DNA from: Pseudoips prasinana
Taxonomy: Eukaryota > Arthropoda > Insecta > Lepidoptera > Nolidae
DNA length: 64,000 nucleotides
NCBI GenBank assembly: GCA_951640165.1
Contig: OX621234.1
Coordinates: 30,632,549-30,696,548, forward strand
Direction: 5' to 3'
Positions 31,811 to 42,725 of the stretch are shown here, piece after piece. Position 1 is the first letter of the stretch. Every line of letters starts with the position of its first letter. The notes under the pieces are model-generated. The model worked only from the letters and a program-made list of their open reading frames with translations, did no database searches and was not told the DNA's origin. A program made the position numbers and the translations under genes.

Positions 31811-32489
31811 TTTATATATATTTTGCAAATCAATGTGTTACACACAATTTATAGTTGAGTTTCGTCCACTACTTAGATCAATATTCAGCTTGTAAAATAT
31901 TAGTTATGTCATGCCAATCGTGCCTTTACTTAATTAAGCATAAATAAATGATAAAATAATATTAAGAAAACGAATTCTCTATCTATTGAATACTTTGCCT
32001 GTTGACATCAGACAAGAAGATAAGAAAATAAAATTCGAACGTCAGCTAAAGAGATATTTATTAGATACTATGCAAAATGTAGGTATTAAGTTAATACTTA
32101 ATACCTACTAATTAATAATTAATAACATACTATAACCTAATGGTTATAGTATGCTATTAATTAATGTCTCAATGATCTCAGAGTTAAACTGCGTAAGCAG
32201 TTTTGTGGGGCTATGTAATAAGTATTTAAGACATTTTAAGAGAAATAAAGAAATAAAACAAACACGAAACAAAAAAAAAAAGATTCTGAAAAAGACAAAC
32301 ACATTAATAATATTAAGATAGATAAAAAAAGACATTATTAAAGTCACCATAGTGCTAGGTGAACTCATAACTATGTAGATTAACATATTTTTAGCTGAAC
32401 TAGAGAAACGGTATGAGGAAAGTATCCGACGGAACTGAAAGCATTCCTAGAAATACGTGATTTCATCTTGATTTACTCTTTAAAATAAA
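31811..32489. other. no gene recognised; paired hairpins inside
   Basis: AT-rich. Two adjacent hairpins at 32081-32162 are listed separately. Confidence 0.4.
32081..32162. repeat. two adjacent hairpins with the same TAAT loop
   Basis: First: AGGTATTAAGT (32081-32091) and ACTTAATACCT (32096-32106), loop TAAT. Second: left arm ending CATACTATAACC at 32137, loop TAAT (32138-32141), right arm starting GGTTATAGTATG at 32142; about 20 bp with one mismatch. Confidence 0.85.
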
Positions 32490-32612
32490 TATATATTAAA
32501 GCTGCCGTGCTACGTTTACTCTGTAGCACTAGATAGCCAGCTAGGCAGTGATTGTCTGCTACACTAAGCGACGTTTGTTACACGGTGCTACGGCATATGG
32601 AGCCTGTCGGGC
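32490..32612. repeat. TGCTACG-rich repeat, left part
   Basis: CTGCCGTGCTACGTTTACTCTG, CTGCTACACTAAGCGACG and ACGGTGCTACGGCATATGG are rich in TGCTACG words. A similar run lies at about 33178-33262 (TTGCTACGCTGTGCTACGTCTACTACGCC). It may be one interrupted element or two copies. Confidence 0.4.
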
Positions 32613-32614
32613 TC

Positions 32615-32812
32615 CCAAGATTAAAAGTTTTTTTTTATAATGCAGGAACAATGCCTACGCATGCCTCCCGTAAAAGGTCTACGGTTGGGTATATTGGACT
32701 CGAACCGACTAAACCTAACGTGGAATTCTTCTAGCGGTTGATGGGAGGGGCCCTGGGAACGCGGGTATTCTGCTCCGGTGCCCCCCTTTTGTGCCATGTC
32801 CTAGGTGGCTAC
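32615..32812 (+). repeat. GGGAACGCGGGTATGCTGC repeat copy
   Basis: ACTCGAACCGACTAAACCTAACGTGGAATTCTTCTAGCGG and GGGAACGCGGGTATTCTGCTCCGGTGCCCCCCTTTT give the forward version of 18661-18910. Upstream TGCCTCCCGTAAAAGG also recurs in lepidopteran repeats. Noncoding. Confidence 0.6.
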
Positions 32813-34131
32813 ATATTTATATTTACTTTTTGATAGAGCTCAAAAGAAAGAAATGTATGATAGTTAGGTACAACGTTTTGAGTATAGAAGTGGGAATTAA
32901 TCTAATAAGCAAGGGATACTGGCATATAGCGGCATGCATTCGATACAATAAATATCATTTATTTTCTCCACAAATATTTTAAGATAAAGTACAAGTTACG
33001 AGGTTGCCGGTTAGAAATAGGTTGTTCAGATATGTTGTGGAGACTGGAGCCGGTACTAGGTGAACGCTGTGTTACAAGTCTCCAGGTCTCCACCTCGGAC
33101 AGGTGAGATATTTCCTTAAATTAAATTTATACTACTATAATATAGGTATAGTTGTGTATAACATACACGTGGTACATGATTGCTACGCTGTGCTACGTCT
33201 ACTACGCCATGCTTCGTCACACCGTATAATTTTGCCTACAGTGCAGTGTACAATATTGTGCTACGAGTTAAATACGTAGGTCTTATGATCTTACCTTATA
33301 CCTTATACGTCACATAACTGTATTTTACACAAAAGTTGTCCTTAGAATCAAATCTTGACTCAAGATATCTTCAAAATGTATCATTGTAAGTATATTTATA
33401 TAATTTTATTATATTTTACTCATCATTAACTGCATTAGAACTGAATCTCGTAAACAGTTATACCCACTACACCAGGCGAAAGAAAATAAAATGCATGCCC
33501 GAAAACTGAATTTAGGGAAGGAAGGTTTAACCTCACTCTATCCAACGACATAATTTGGTGTTCAGATTTACGACTTCCAGATTGCGTAAAACACATCTAT
33601 GAGATACTAAATAAACACATGCGTGCGCGCACCCGTCTATAAAGCGCAAGTTATCCACATTTAATTACATTCTGTATTTTTGTAAGTACACACCCGGACC
33701 GCCCGCGCCGGCGGCACGCCCTGGTGGTCACACTTTACTTCCTACCTAGTACTACCAACCTAACACACGACGTTTTTAATAAATTAGGAATATATTGTAT
33801 TTGATGAAGATGACATTATTTCCATACTCTTATTTTGACTATCGTTAATAACTATAAGAGTAAAGAGCAAAATCATATATCAAAATTTCCTTCTTTATTG
33901 TCAATTGAATACCTAGATATTAGATTAATTTATAGGAATGTACCATCCTAGAACTGGGTTGCTTAACATTATGTCTCCAGAAAAAAACTCTAAAACGTAA
34001 ATATACACACCAGGGATCTGAGCCAAGCGACCAAACAAGTCAAAAGAGTCCATGTCGCTATTGTCTCGGCGTGCAACAATTTGGCCTAGGGCTTGCGTTA
34101 CTTGATTATCTTTATTTTTTTTTTAATATCT
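32813..34131. other. no gene recognised
   Basis: Unassigned apart from the TGCTACG run at about 33178-33262. A GC-rich patch CGGACCGCCCGCGCCGGCGGCACGCC lies at about 33694-33720. Confidence 0.4.
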
Positions 34132-34342
34132 ATGGACAATGTCACACAGATCATCCTAGCCGCAAACTAAGCAAAGCTTGTACTATGGGTACCAGGCGAC
34201 GATGTACATACTTATATATAGAAAACATCCATGACTCAGAAACAAATATCCATGTTCATCACACAAATATTTGCACGGGATTCGAACCCAGGACCACCAG
34301 CTTCGTAGGCAGGAGTACTACCAACTAGGCTACGGTGATCGT
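34132..34342 (-). mobile_element. SINE-B, tRNA-derived, full copy
   Basis: The reverse complement starts AGTTGGTAGTACTCCTGCC (A box), then GGTCCTGGGTTCGAATCCCG with an exact B box GGTTCGAATCC. The body runs AATATTTGTGTGATGAACATGG, CTGAGTCATGGATG and CATAGTACAAGCTTTGCTTAGTTTGCGGCTAGGATGATCTGTGTGACATTGTCC. It shares the TACAAGCT.TGCTTAGTTTG block with SINE-A but has its own head and tail. Confidence 0.8.
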
Positions 34343-36078
34343 CAAAAAAAATCTGAATCGTGGAATAGCTTGACTACTTGTGTATCTCGTATTTACGTGC
34401 TTTTTATCGTATATAAAATTGAACTCCACCTTAAGATACCTCTGTCCTATATGTTGTTGTATAATATTTTACACACATAATTCACAAAGCGTCGCCACAG
34501 TTTTTCTTTCGAATAGTTCTGAACAATAGATCCCAAGACAATAAAAAATGTTAAATATGTTGAAACGAGTGTCACATTTATAACCGGAGACACTTTATTA
34601 CTGCATTAATAGTGGATGATTCGCGGTGAAAAGTTACGAGTTGTTTGCTTGTAAGATATCAAAACAACGTCGAGAATATAATCTGTTGTAAAACATTGGG
34701 TATCTAAATGAAACCGCGTTTTAATCCCGAGAAATCTCAATGTCATATTAACTAGTAACGTAAATTCTTATGTTTTATAAATGTTATTGTTTTGTAATGT
34801 TTTCCTTGTAGTAAAAATTGATTTAGGTAAGTTTTACGGTGTAAGTTTGTGGTCCCGGTCCCGATTGGACCTAAGTATACCGTTTTTCGAAATAAAGCAG
34901 AGACATCAATTTTGTATTCGATTGTGTTATCACTTCTAACAAAAGATGACAAGCACAATATTTGATAATATTCAACGATAGCGCCAAATTTGTCTAGTAA
35001 ACCGAATATCAGAGCTTTTACCAACCACTTTATATTTGGTTAACAAAGTGCGAGTGAATAATTTTAATCTACCTTTTGCAAATGACTATATCAATGATCT
35101 CACAAGTAAAGTTTTAATTTAGTCAGAGGGCAAAGAGCGGGCAACTTAATACTCTCACAATATGAATAACAAAGTTATGAAAATGACTGGAAGCCTTATC
35201 GGAGCGTTATTGAAAGTTTCAAAAGTCTGTATTGATCTGAAGTTTGAACGACGCCGAGCAGAATGTAAATTACGATTACCGGAGCTGTCACGAGGGGAAG
35301 TTTACCTATAGTTAAGTATATAGGGGCAGAGTGAGCAAACATTTAGCTATAAACCGTTCCCAACGACGCCCGCGGCGGCATTGGCCCAAACGACGGTTGG
35401 CGGGAATAGGCAAATATTTGCCCTGAGGGTTGGGAAGCAGCCGACTAATTGTTCTTTAAATACCTCGGGCCCACCCTTCAGCAAACAATTTCGAAATCGA
35501 TTTATTGATGCCGACTCCCTACCCTTTATTTTTTTATAACAGAACATCTCTGCATATTAGTTTTCGGTGCAACGAATAGGTTGCCGGACAAACAATATTG
35601 AAACTCGATAAATATTTGCTCGTTCAGAATTCTACGAGTAGTGCCTCGACACGGGGGTATATTTTTCAAGTTTGGACGGTCAGTCGACAATAGTTGTGTT
35701 TTAATTTGTGCATCAATATTCAGAAGTTATCGTGGACGGTCTCTTTCGACTACATTTCGACATTATGAACTATAATTACACCGAACAAAACATAATTCCC
35801 ACTATTTTAAATTTAACATGAAAAATGGTATGTTTGTAGCGGCATTAGCACGCGAACAGATCGACGTGTGTTCAACTGTCAGCGTTTCTATTTCCGTCAC
35901 GTCTATTTGTCACGAATGTCTAATTTGTGTTAATGTTGATGTTAAGATTTATTGTTGGTACAGCGAGGCGCAGCACATCGAGGGGAACATGCTTGCCAAT
36001 GTGAGATGCTGCTGGATTCCAAACGATCCATTATGATTGCTTAATTTTAATGAAATTTTAATAACAGTTTTATGACAT
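34343..36078. other. no gene recognised; probably single-copy DNA
   Basis: 1.7 kb with no resemblance to the other repeats here, so likely unique sequence. A GC-richer patch at about 35355-35500 (ACGACGCCCGCGGCGGCATTGGCCC, TACCTCGGGCCCACCC) could be regulatory. No exon with convincing splice sites was found. Confidence 0.4.
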
Positions 36079-36079
36079 A

Positions 36080-36250
36080 ATAGCTGTGCCCCTCGGTTTC
36101 ACCCGCATTAAAATTTATAAATTATATAGCCTCTGTGTTATTCTGATAGCTATATTACTACAAAGTTTCATAAAATACATCCATACTCACAAATTTTCGC
36201 TTATAACTACCTAATTCATATGCGGGGGATATAACAATATTAAGTTTACT
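36080..36250 (-). mobile_element. Helitron-type element, short subfamily
   Basis: TAGCTGTGCCCCTCGGTTTCACCCGCATTAAAATTTATAAATTATATAGCC, then TATATTACTACAAAGTTTCATAAAATACATCC and CTCACAAATTTTCGC. The AGTAGGA end is lost. Confidence 0.65.
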
Positions 36251-36959
36251 TAGTATAGAAGGATGTGTGCCAAAACATAGAGTTGTATCTTACACCAGAG
36301 TTACCAGAGTACCTAACTATTTTCCACAGGATAAAGGAAGAGCACGGAGCATCCCCTTGTTTCCGCAGCATTGGTGTCCCCATCTTTTCCATACCTCTCC
36401 CGACGCGAACGGGTAGGTACCACGACTCTACCTATTCCGGTTGAATAGCAGTAATGTGTTCCGGCTGAAGGGTAGATATAGCCGTTCCTGTCTTCCCATA
36501 TCCTACCCTTTGTGAGGGGTGAAGTTCGGGCGGCTTTCGAGGAGAGCGGTGAGTCATGGACCCGATGGGCTCGTTGAACGTGGCAAGCTGACGCGGAGTT
36601 CAGGGAAACCCGGTGGGAATGGTTCCATCGGCCACCTGCCAGACAGTAGGGGACCCGAACCTGGGTATATCCAATCCCGCCATCCGGCGATAATCCCGTC
36701 ATTTAGCCGTTGTGCCGGATTGGGAACACGGAGTGGAACCCAGCGGTTGCATGCGGGGGGCACAGGGGGCCCTTCCGTGCTCCGTGTCAGTTTCTGAGAT
36801 AACAATTGGGCCCGCCAATTTTAAACCCCGCACACTTTCTTTGGGTGTCACCTTGACCCTACCCCTCGTAGATCTTCCCTAACTCAATTTAAAAAAAAAA
36901 TTAACTCGAAGAAAAAGAAAAGGAATTCTACGGCGGACACCCATTCCAATCTCAACGCC

Positions 36960-38028
36960 GTCCATTACCACCTCGAGATGTCGCGGCTTGCCTTACTCTT
37001 TTTGACGGAGACTCAAATATCTTCCCCGGACGATATATCGTACCTAAGATACCCCGGGTACGAAGTCGAACACACGTTCATTCGGAAAGCCGGGGTGTGC
37101 GTTTTCATACGGGGCGATATTTGTTGTCGCCGACTTCGGAGCCTCGACAGGGCGACCAGTCTATTTTATGGCTACGCGTAGACTATGGAGGGCTCACCCG
37201 AATCTACGCGTGCCTGTACAGGTCCCCTGGCAGTAATCTGGGGTCGATTCAACTCATCGAGAAAGTCCAAAAGGAGCAACCTAATATTGGAGCAGTGCCC
37301 GTCCGCGGAGGTGGTGGTCCTTGGAGATTTCAACGTGGTTGGGATCCCGGACCACTGACCTCCCTGGTCGAACAGTTTTCAATATGGCCTCGGCCTATGA
37401 TCTCTCCCAACTGGTAATATAGCCCACCCGTATTCCAGACATAGAGAACCATAAGCCCTCCTTGTTGGATCTTTTGCTGACAACTCATCCGCACGATTAA
37501 AGGGTGGTGGTCGATGCTCCCCGAGGATCAACTGACCACTGCCTTATCCGAAGCTCCGCCCCTGTTGCGCGCCCTGACCGCACTCCTGCCGCCGGATCCT
37601 GCAGAGTCTGGCAATATGAGTTAGCAGATTGGGGTCGACTACGTGAGTTTTTTGCGTCCTACCCTTGGAAGCGGCTCTGCTTTTCCACCGAAGATCCTGA
37701 CACATGTGCTGACTACATCACGGAGACAGTCCTACAGGGGATGGAACGTTTCATCCCTTGTGGCAAAATTCACGTTGGCGGCAGTCGCCCCTGGTTCAAC
37801 AAAGCCAGTAGGGATGCCGCGCGCCGCAAGCAGTCTGCATATCTGGTGTGGGATAGGGCCCGGAAAATTCAAGATCCGGAAGTAAAGGTGGAGAAGCGGA
37901 AGTTCAATGCTGCTTCTAGGTCTTGCAAGGGAGTTATTGCCAAGGCCAAAGTAGAACATGTTGCCAGAGTTGGCGAGCGACTAGGAAAGTATCCCTCCGG
38001 GAGTCGCGCGTTCTGGGCGCTCGCCTAA
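36960..38028 (+). pseudogene. LINE endonuclease domain and linker, broken
   Basis: This half nicks target DNA in the living element. Visible apurinic-endonuclease-like motifs: MSRLALLFLTETQIS (about 36978; the TET catalytic Glu), LTRIYACLYRSPGSN (about 37195-37235), VVLGDFNVVGIPDH (about 37310-37350) and GSTDHCLI (about 37526, the catalytic SDH motif as TDH). A stop after SLFYGYA (37181), a frame change near 37150, a further frame change near 37310 and stops at about 37350-37500 break it. The linker frame (37504-38028) includes WQYELADWGRLREFF and RPWFNKASRDAARRKQSAYL and stops at 38028. Confidence 0.75.
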
Positions 38029-38229
38029 ACTGCTTAACGCAACTTCTGCCAGTCCAATCTTCCACCACTGCAGAAACAAGATGGCAGTCTGGCCCATAGT
38101 GCTAAGGATAAGGCAGATCTTCTTTGCCAAACCTTTGCCTCAAACTCGAATTTGGTTGATGCGGGTGCCATACCTCCATCGCACGGTGTGAATACTCTCT
38201 GCCCGAAATCCGCATAACGCAACGTGCGG

Positions 38230-39751
38230 TTAGGCGAGAGCTTAAGCTCTTAGACGTCCATAAGTTGAGCGGGCCGGATGGCATCCCTTTAGTGGTGCTA
38301 AAGTCATACGCCCCTGAGTTGACCCCGGTTTTAACGCGCCTTTACCGTCTCTCTTACAGCGCTAAAAGGGTTCCATTTTCGTGGAAGGAAGCCAACGTCC
38401 ACCCTATACGACCTACGAACTAAAGGCCTATAGCGGTAACATCCTTGCTGTCCAAGGTCATAGAGAGAGTCATCAACTCTAAGATCCTACAATACCTAGA
38501 GAAGCACCAGCTGATAAGCGATCGTCAGTATGGCTTCCGTCACGGTCGTTCAGCTGGTAATCTTCTAGTGTATTTGACACACCGTTGGGCACAAACTTTG
38601 GAAAGCAAGGGTGGAGCTCTGGCCTGTAGCCTTGACATAGCCAAATCATTCGATGGGGTCTGGCATAAGGCTCTTCTATCGTTGCTACCATCATATGGAA
38701 TCCTCGAGGGACTCTGCAGTTAGATCACCAGCTTTTTGGATGGTCGGAGCATTAAAGTCGTAGCAGACGGTTCTTGCTCCGACACCAAAACCATTACCGC
38801 TGGCGTACCACAAGGCTCGGTGCTCTCCCCTACGCTATTTATTCTGCATATCCATGACATGTTATCTATAGAAAACATGCATTGCTATGCGGATGACAGC
38901 ACGTGTGATGCGCGGTATAACGGCCACCAGAATGTCTCTCGGAGCTCAGTACAAGAGAAACGGTTGCAACTTGTGTCTGAAGTCGAAGGTTCTCTCGGGC
39001 GGGCCTATGAATGGGTTGTAGAGAGCCTAGTCAAGTTTAACCCCATTAAGACACAAGTGTGCACGTGCACTGAGAAGAAGGACCTATTTGTCGTAGCGCC
39101 TCGATTCCAAGGGGTTGATCTTTGTGTATCCGAGAGCATTGGGATCCTCGGAATCGAAATTTCGAGCACCTGCCGATTCAGGGGTCATTTGGAGGACAAG
39201 GCCAAACTGGCAAGCAAGAAGTTGGGCGTCCTGAATAGAGCTAGGCGGTACTTCACTCCAAGACAGCGGCTAGCGCTATATAAAGTAGGTACAAGTCCAC
39301 CCGCATATGGAGTATTGCTCACGTATTTGGGCAGGAGCCTCTAAATACCAGCTCGACCCACTTGACTCCCTACAAAGGCGTGCTATTAGAATCGTTGGGG
39401 ATTCCAATCTTACGGATAGATTGGAGTCGTTAGAGCAGCGGAGAGACTTTGGATCTCTCTGCGTGTTCTACCGTCTCTTTCACTCTTTCACGGGGAATAC
39501 TCTGATGAACTGTTTGAGCTGGTGCCACCGTCCCCTTTTTATCATCGCACCACGCGCACTCGCAGTAAAGTCATCCGTACGACCTGGAAGCGATCTCGTC
39601 AAGCACGGTTCGCTTTCAGCGTTCGTACAACCCAGGTACGTGCTGGCTCTGGAATGAATTACCTGCTGCGGTGTTTCCCCAGCGCTACGTCCTTCTTCAA
39701 ACGAGGCTTAAAAAGCGTAAAACCACATATTGCAAGCAATATGTGGTTTTA
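38230..39751 (+). pseudogene. LINE reverse transcriptase, broken
   Basis: RT blocks in order: KLSGPDGIPLVVLK (about 38263), RPIAVTSLLSKVIERVI (about 38425-38475), QYGFRHGRSAGNLL (about 38527), SLDIAKSFDGVWHKALLS (catalytic Asp, about 38628-38680), AGVPQGSVLSPTLFILHIHD (about 38799-38858) and HCYADDSTCD (catalytic box, about 38881). The thumb includes LGIEISSTCRFRGHLE. The tail HMEYCSRIWAGASKYQLDPL is in another frame. Breaks: a stop just before RPIAV (38422), a TAG at 38721-38723, a frame change at about 39290 and another near 39510. Catalytic residues are unmutated. Jockey-superfamily in the wide sense; clade not determined. Confidence 0.8.
39718..39751. repeat. perfect hairpin at LINE/SINE junction
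   Basis: TAAAACCACATATTGC (39718-39733) and GCAATATGTGGTTTTA (39736-39751), loop AA. It sits where the LINE tail stops and a SINE-A 3' fragment begins. Confidence 0.95.
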
Positions 39752-39759
39752 GTAATTTG

Positions 39760-39920
39760 TAAAATGTAATTATCTATACAAGTATGTATTTACAAATGTT
39801 TATACATTTGTAAATTATCTGGCTGCTATGTAAGTTATCTGGTTTCTATAGTACAAGCTCTGTTTAGTTTGGGATCAGATGACCGTGTGTGAATAAAATC
39901 ACAGGATATTATCATTATAT
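39760..39920 (+). mobile_element. SINE-A 3' fragment
   Basis: TGTAATTATCTATACAAGTATG, TTATCTGGTTTCTATAGTACAAGCTC and GATCAGATGACCGTGTGTGAATAA are the SINE-A body and tail; the tRNA-like head is absent. Confidence 0.75.
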
Positions 39921-39979
39921 ATTTGAGTGTGAATGTCCATTTTACGAGTAATTTACATTGTGGTTTAATCTAAATTAAA

Positions 39980-40170
39980 TACCGGTCCATAAGTGATTAC
40001 ATGGGTGCCGCCAAAGTGGTTGGATTTCTGAGCGTCTCCGTGCTTCGGAGGGCTCTAAGCTGTAGGCTCCGGTTGTAGAGCATGTTTTTTATTTAGGCAA
40101 CAGGTGTTAAGTCATGGGTGGCTTGAACAACACTGACTCTAGAGTAACCACTGCCCATACGATAAGTAAG
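39980..40170 (+). mobile_element. 5S-rRNA-like SINE, copy 4, head shortened
   Basis: TACCGGTCCATAAGTGATTACATGGGTGCCGCCAAAGTGG keeps the ends of the 5S-like head (ATGGGTG.CCGCC) with the middle deleted. The body GAGCGTCTCCGTGCTTCGG...GGCTTGAACAACACTGACTC and the end CATACGATAAGTAAG are intact. Confidence 0.6.
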
Positions 40171-40842
40171 TAATGATATTTTTTAAAGACACATCAGCCA
40201 GATAAAAACCACACTTTTTAAAACTCTTCATCAGTTAAACGCTATGAAAAAGTTTGAGGTGTATTTACTTTATATACTACGGTGTTATTTTTTACCTTTA
40301 TTTTTTGACTAAGCAACCACGTTACACGTATCTTTTGATGAAGTTATACATGGTGAAAATATAATAATTCCACGACACAATACCTACAGAAGCAACTGGA
40401 ATGCTGAAACTGCTCAAAATATCTGATTGTCGACAAAAGAGCGCGCGAAGTGATCAAAGTGATGGAATCTATAACGTAAACTCAGTTCGTTGTAACATAC
40501 ACTTTTTGTTTAAAAACTTATTCGACAGTTGGCTAGCGGACACGTTGTATATGTAAACTAGATAGCTTTTGACAGATTTCCCTGCTTTGCGAACCGGAAA
40601 ATAAATAAACGAGCTCATCCAAGCAGCTGAGTGACACGCGGGGAACAATTTGGAGGATTCTCTTTTATGTCCATCCTTGTTATGCATACGTTTGGTTTTA
40701 ATTTTGCCTTTACTTCACTTTTTATCGTAAACTTTGGAATATGTTCTTTAGATATCACTATTAAATTACTATTCACCGATTTTAACCGATTTCAAAAGGA
40801 GGAGGTTCTCAAGTTGACTGGTATTTTTTTTATCAACAAATT
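40171..40842. other. no gene recognised
   Basis: Unassigned DNA. Confidence 0.4.
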
Positions 40843-41088
40843 TGGCGTGGTTGGTAGTAATTGCCTTTCATGCCGCAGGTCGTGAGTTCGATTCCCACCC
40901 AGAACAGATATTTGTGTGCATGAACATGTCTGTTCCCCTGAGTCTGGGTGTAATTATCTGTATAAGTATGTATTTACAAAATAAAAGTAGTAAATGTAGT
41001 ATATCAGTTACCTGGTTTCCATAGTACAAGCTCTGCTTAGTTTGAAATCAGATGGCCATCTGTGAATAATGTCCTAGGATATTTTTAT
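40843..41088 (+). mobile_element. SINE-A copy, full
   Basis: TTGGCGTGGTTGGTAGTAATTGCC head, B box GAGTTCGATTCCCACCC, full body and tail TGTGAATAATGTCCTAGGATAT. Confidence 0.85.
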
Positions 41089-41091
41089 TAA

Positions 41092-41262
41092 CTAGCTGTG
41101 CCCCGCGGTGTTACCCGCGTTAAATTTTATAAATTTTCTTTGCTATAAACCTCACGAAACCCGAGACCTTTCCAACGAATGCAAAACCGTGGAAATCGGT
41201 TCGTGCGTTCTGGAGTTATAGCGTCAGGAAGGAAAACCCGACTTATTTTTATATAGTAGATA
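41092..41262 (-). mobile_element. Helitron-type element, third body variant
   Basis: CTAGCTGTGCCCCGCGGTGTTACCCGCGTTAAATTTTATAAAT gives the CTAG terminus and GC hairpin. The body (GAGACCTTTCCAACGAATGC, GGTTCGTGCGTTCTGGAGTTATAGCG, GACTTATTTTTATATAGTAGAT) differs from both other subfamilies here. Confidence 0.65.
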
Positions 41263-41821
41263 ACCAAATATTTATTGGCTGTGATTAAGAAAAAACCAGT
41301 GAATATGTTTCTTTAACATGAACGAGGATACTAAGGATCTATTTAGGTTTATTTTTACAAAAATAGTACATTACATTTCAAAACATAATTGTACTTCATG
41401 CAAGATTCCTCTTAGATATTTAATTATACTTAAACAGGTTTTTTTTTAATTTAATACCTACTATATATCCTTTCAGAAAAAATGAATTACTATTCGATTA
41501 TCTTTCTTCTTTTCGTTCACTTGATAATAACTACTATCAGAATAATTATTATAATAATTAATAATGTAATAATGTCCTTATCGTATCGATGGTAATATTT
41601 AGATTTTATCAGTCCAAACATGGGCGCTGAATGCTTTGGTTGAAGCCTCGTAGAACTCCTGAAGGGAGCAGGAGGCTGGATAGGAGGTACAAATGTACTA
41701 ATAAATAGTATTACATAAAAAAAGTGCCGACACAGGAAAGTTATTTATCTGACCTATTTATTCAGGAACTAAGTTTGGTGGTGTTTATATTCCCGATTAT
41801 TTACTTATTATCGTGTGGAAC
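41263..41821. other. no gene recognised
   Basis: Unassigned DNA. Confidence 0.4.
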
Positions 41822-41998
41822 GTGGTTACCCTAGTGTCAGAGTGTTCAAACCGCATAGCAGGTACTCTGATATGGCTTCATATATATGAATATGATATAA
41901 TGTAGGTAATGACGACAATTTAAAGTAACGAAATTATACCACTTTGGCGATCACCCATCTATTGACTGACCGCGTGCCTAGATGAGGTGAGAACCTCG
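41822..41998 (-). mobile_element. 5S-rRNA-like SINE, copy 5, middle replaced
   Basis: The end (GTGGTTACCCTAGTGTCAGAGTGTTCAA) and the head (CCACTTTGGCGATCACCCATCTATTGACTGACCGCGTGCCTAG) are clear. The inverse of the head reads CTAGGCACGCGGTCAGTCAATAGATGGGTGATCGCC, very near the 5S C-box region. The usual body between them is altered or replaced. Confidence 0.6.
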
Positions 41999-42647
41999 TA
42001 GATTACTCCTATATAAGGATTTTTTTAACATTGTTTATACCATTCTATTAGTAAAACATTAATATTACCCGAATCGTATACCAGGTGGACTATCTAACGA
42101 CTTGAAATCCCTATAATGTATTTCAAATTTTAAATGATATGAAACCAAATGGAGTGTTGTGCGGCAATGAAAGAAGCTAAAATAGCTCTGTGGCATTGCA
42201 GTCGGGTCCATATGGGACATGTCTCGGGCTACCCTTTCTGGGGCCACTATTTTTGTAATGACAGTTCGCAGGCGGTCGGGCGCTTCAGGGAAACACCTAA
42301 TTGTGTTGTACCCGCCACACTTGATGAATGAACAGATATTTACATTGCGTTTTATTTATAACAAATCGCTGGCCGAGATGTTCGTTTCATAGTTAATTGT
42401 ACGCTCGTTATTGTCATGTCGGCTTGTAAATGCTTAATGTTCCACAATAATTGTGTCCTTGCTACATTTAAACGTTGACTTGACTTTAGATTGTACGTTT
42501 GTGATATCGGTCATATTACGTTGCGATTTTCTCAGTATATTATCAATACGAATATATAACTATTTATGATATAAATACATACCTATGTGAGGATCTATTA
42601 GATAATGTTAAAATATTTTATTTTTAATATTTTACTATGATCGTCAT
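41999..42647. other. no gene recognised
   Basis: Unassigned. A GC-richer 60-codon frame at 42149-42331 lacks recognisable motifs and splice context, so it is not called. Confidence 0.4.
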
Positions 42648-42725
42648 ATTAGCTAAAACACGTCCACTGCTGGACAATGTCCTCCTCCAAAGATCCCCAC
42701 TATTGTCCGTCAATTATGAATAAAT
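42648..42725 (-). repeat. RTE-like LINE 3' end fragment
   Basis: CACGTCCACTGCTGGACAATGTCC followed by CTCCAAAGATCCCCACTATTG is the complement of the RTE 3' block CAGCAGTGGACG. The (ATC)n tail is missing here. Confidence 0.55.

Larger units (their letters stand above)
36320..39757 (+). mobile_element. APE-type LINE, nearly full length, decayed
   Basis: A plus-strand non-LTR retrotransposon. 36320-36510 (ATTGGTGTCCCCATCTTTTCC, GAACGGGTAGGTACCACGAC) and 36510-36960 look like its 5' region or an older fragment of a related element; 36960-38028 encode the endonuclease and linker; 38230-39751 encode RT and the tail. The region is clearly more GC-rich than its surroundings. Its end merges into a hairpin at 39718-39751 and a SINE-A tail. 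Several stops and frameshifts mean it is inactive. Confidence 0.8.

Noticed and set aside
36313..36702. 129-codon minus-strand open frame
   Set aside because: It is antisense to the LINE 5' region and has no motif; GC-rich LINE DNA gives such shadow frames.
42149..42331. Cys- and His-containing 60-codon frame as a host exon
   Set aside because: No phase-consistent splice sites, and the pattern matches no domain I know.
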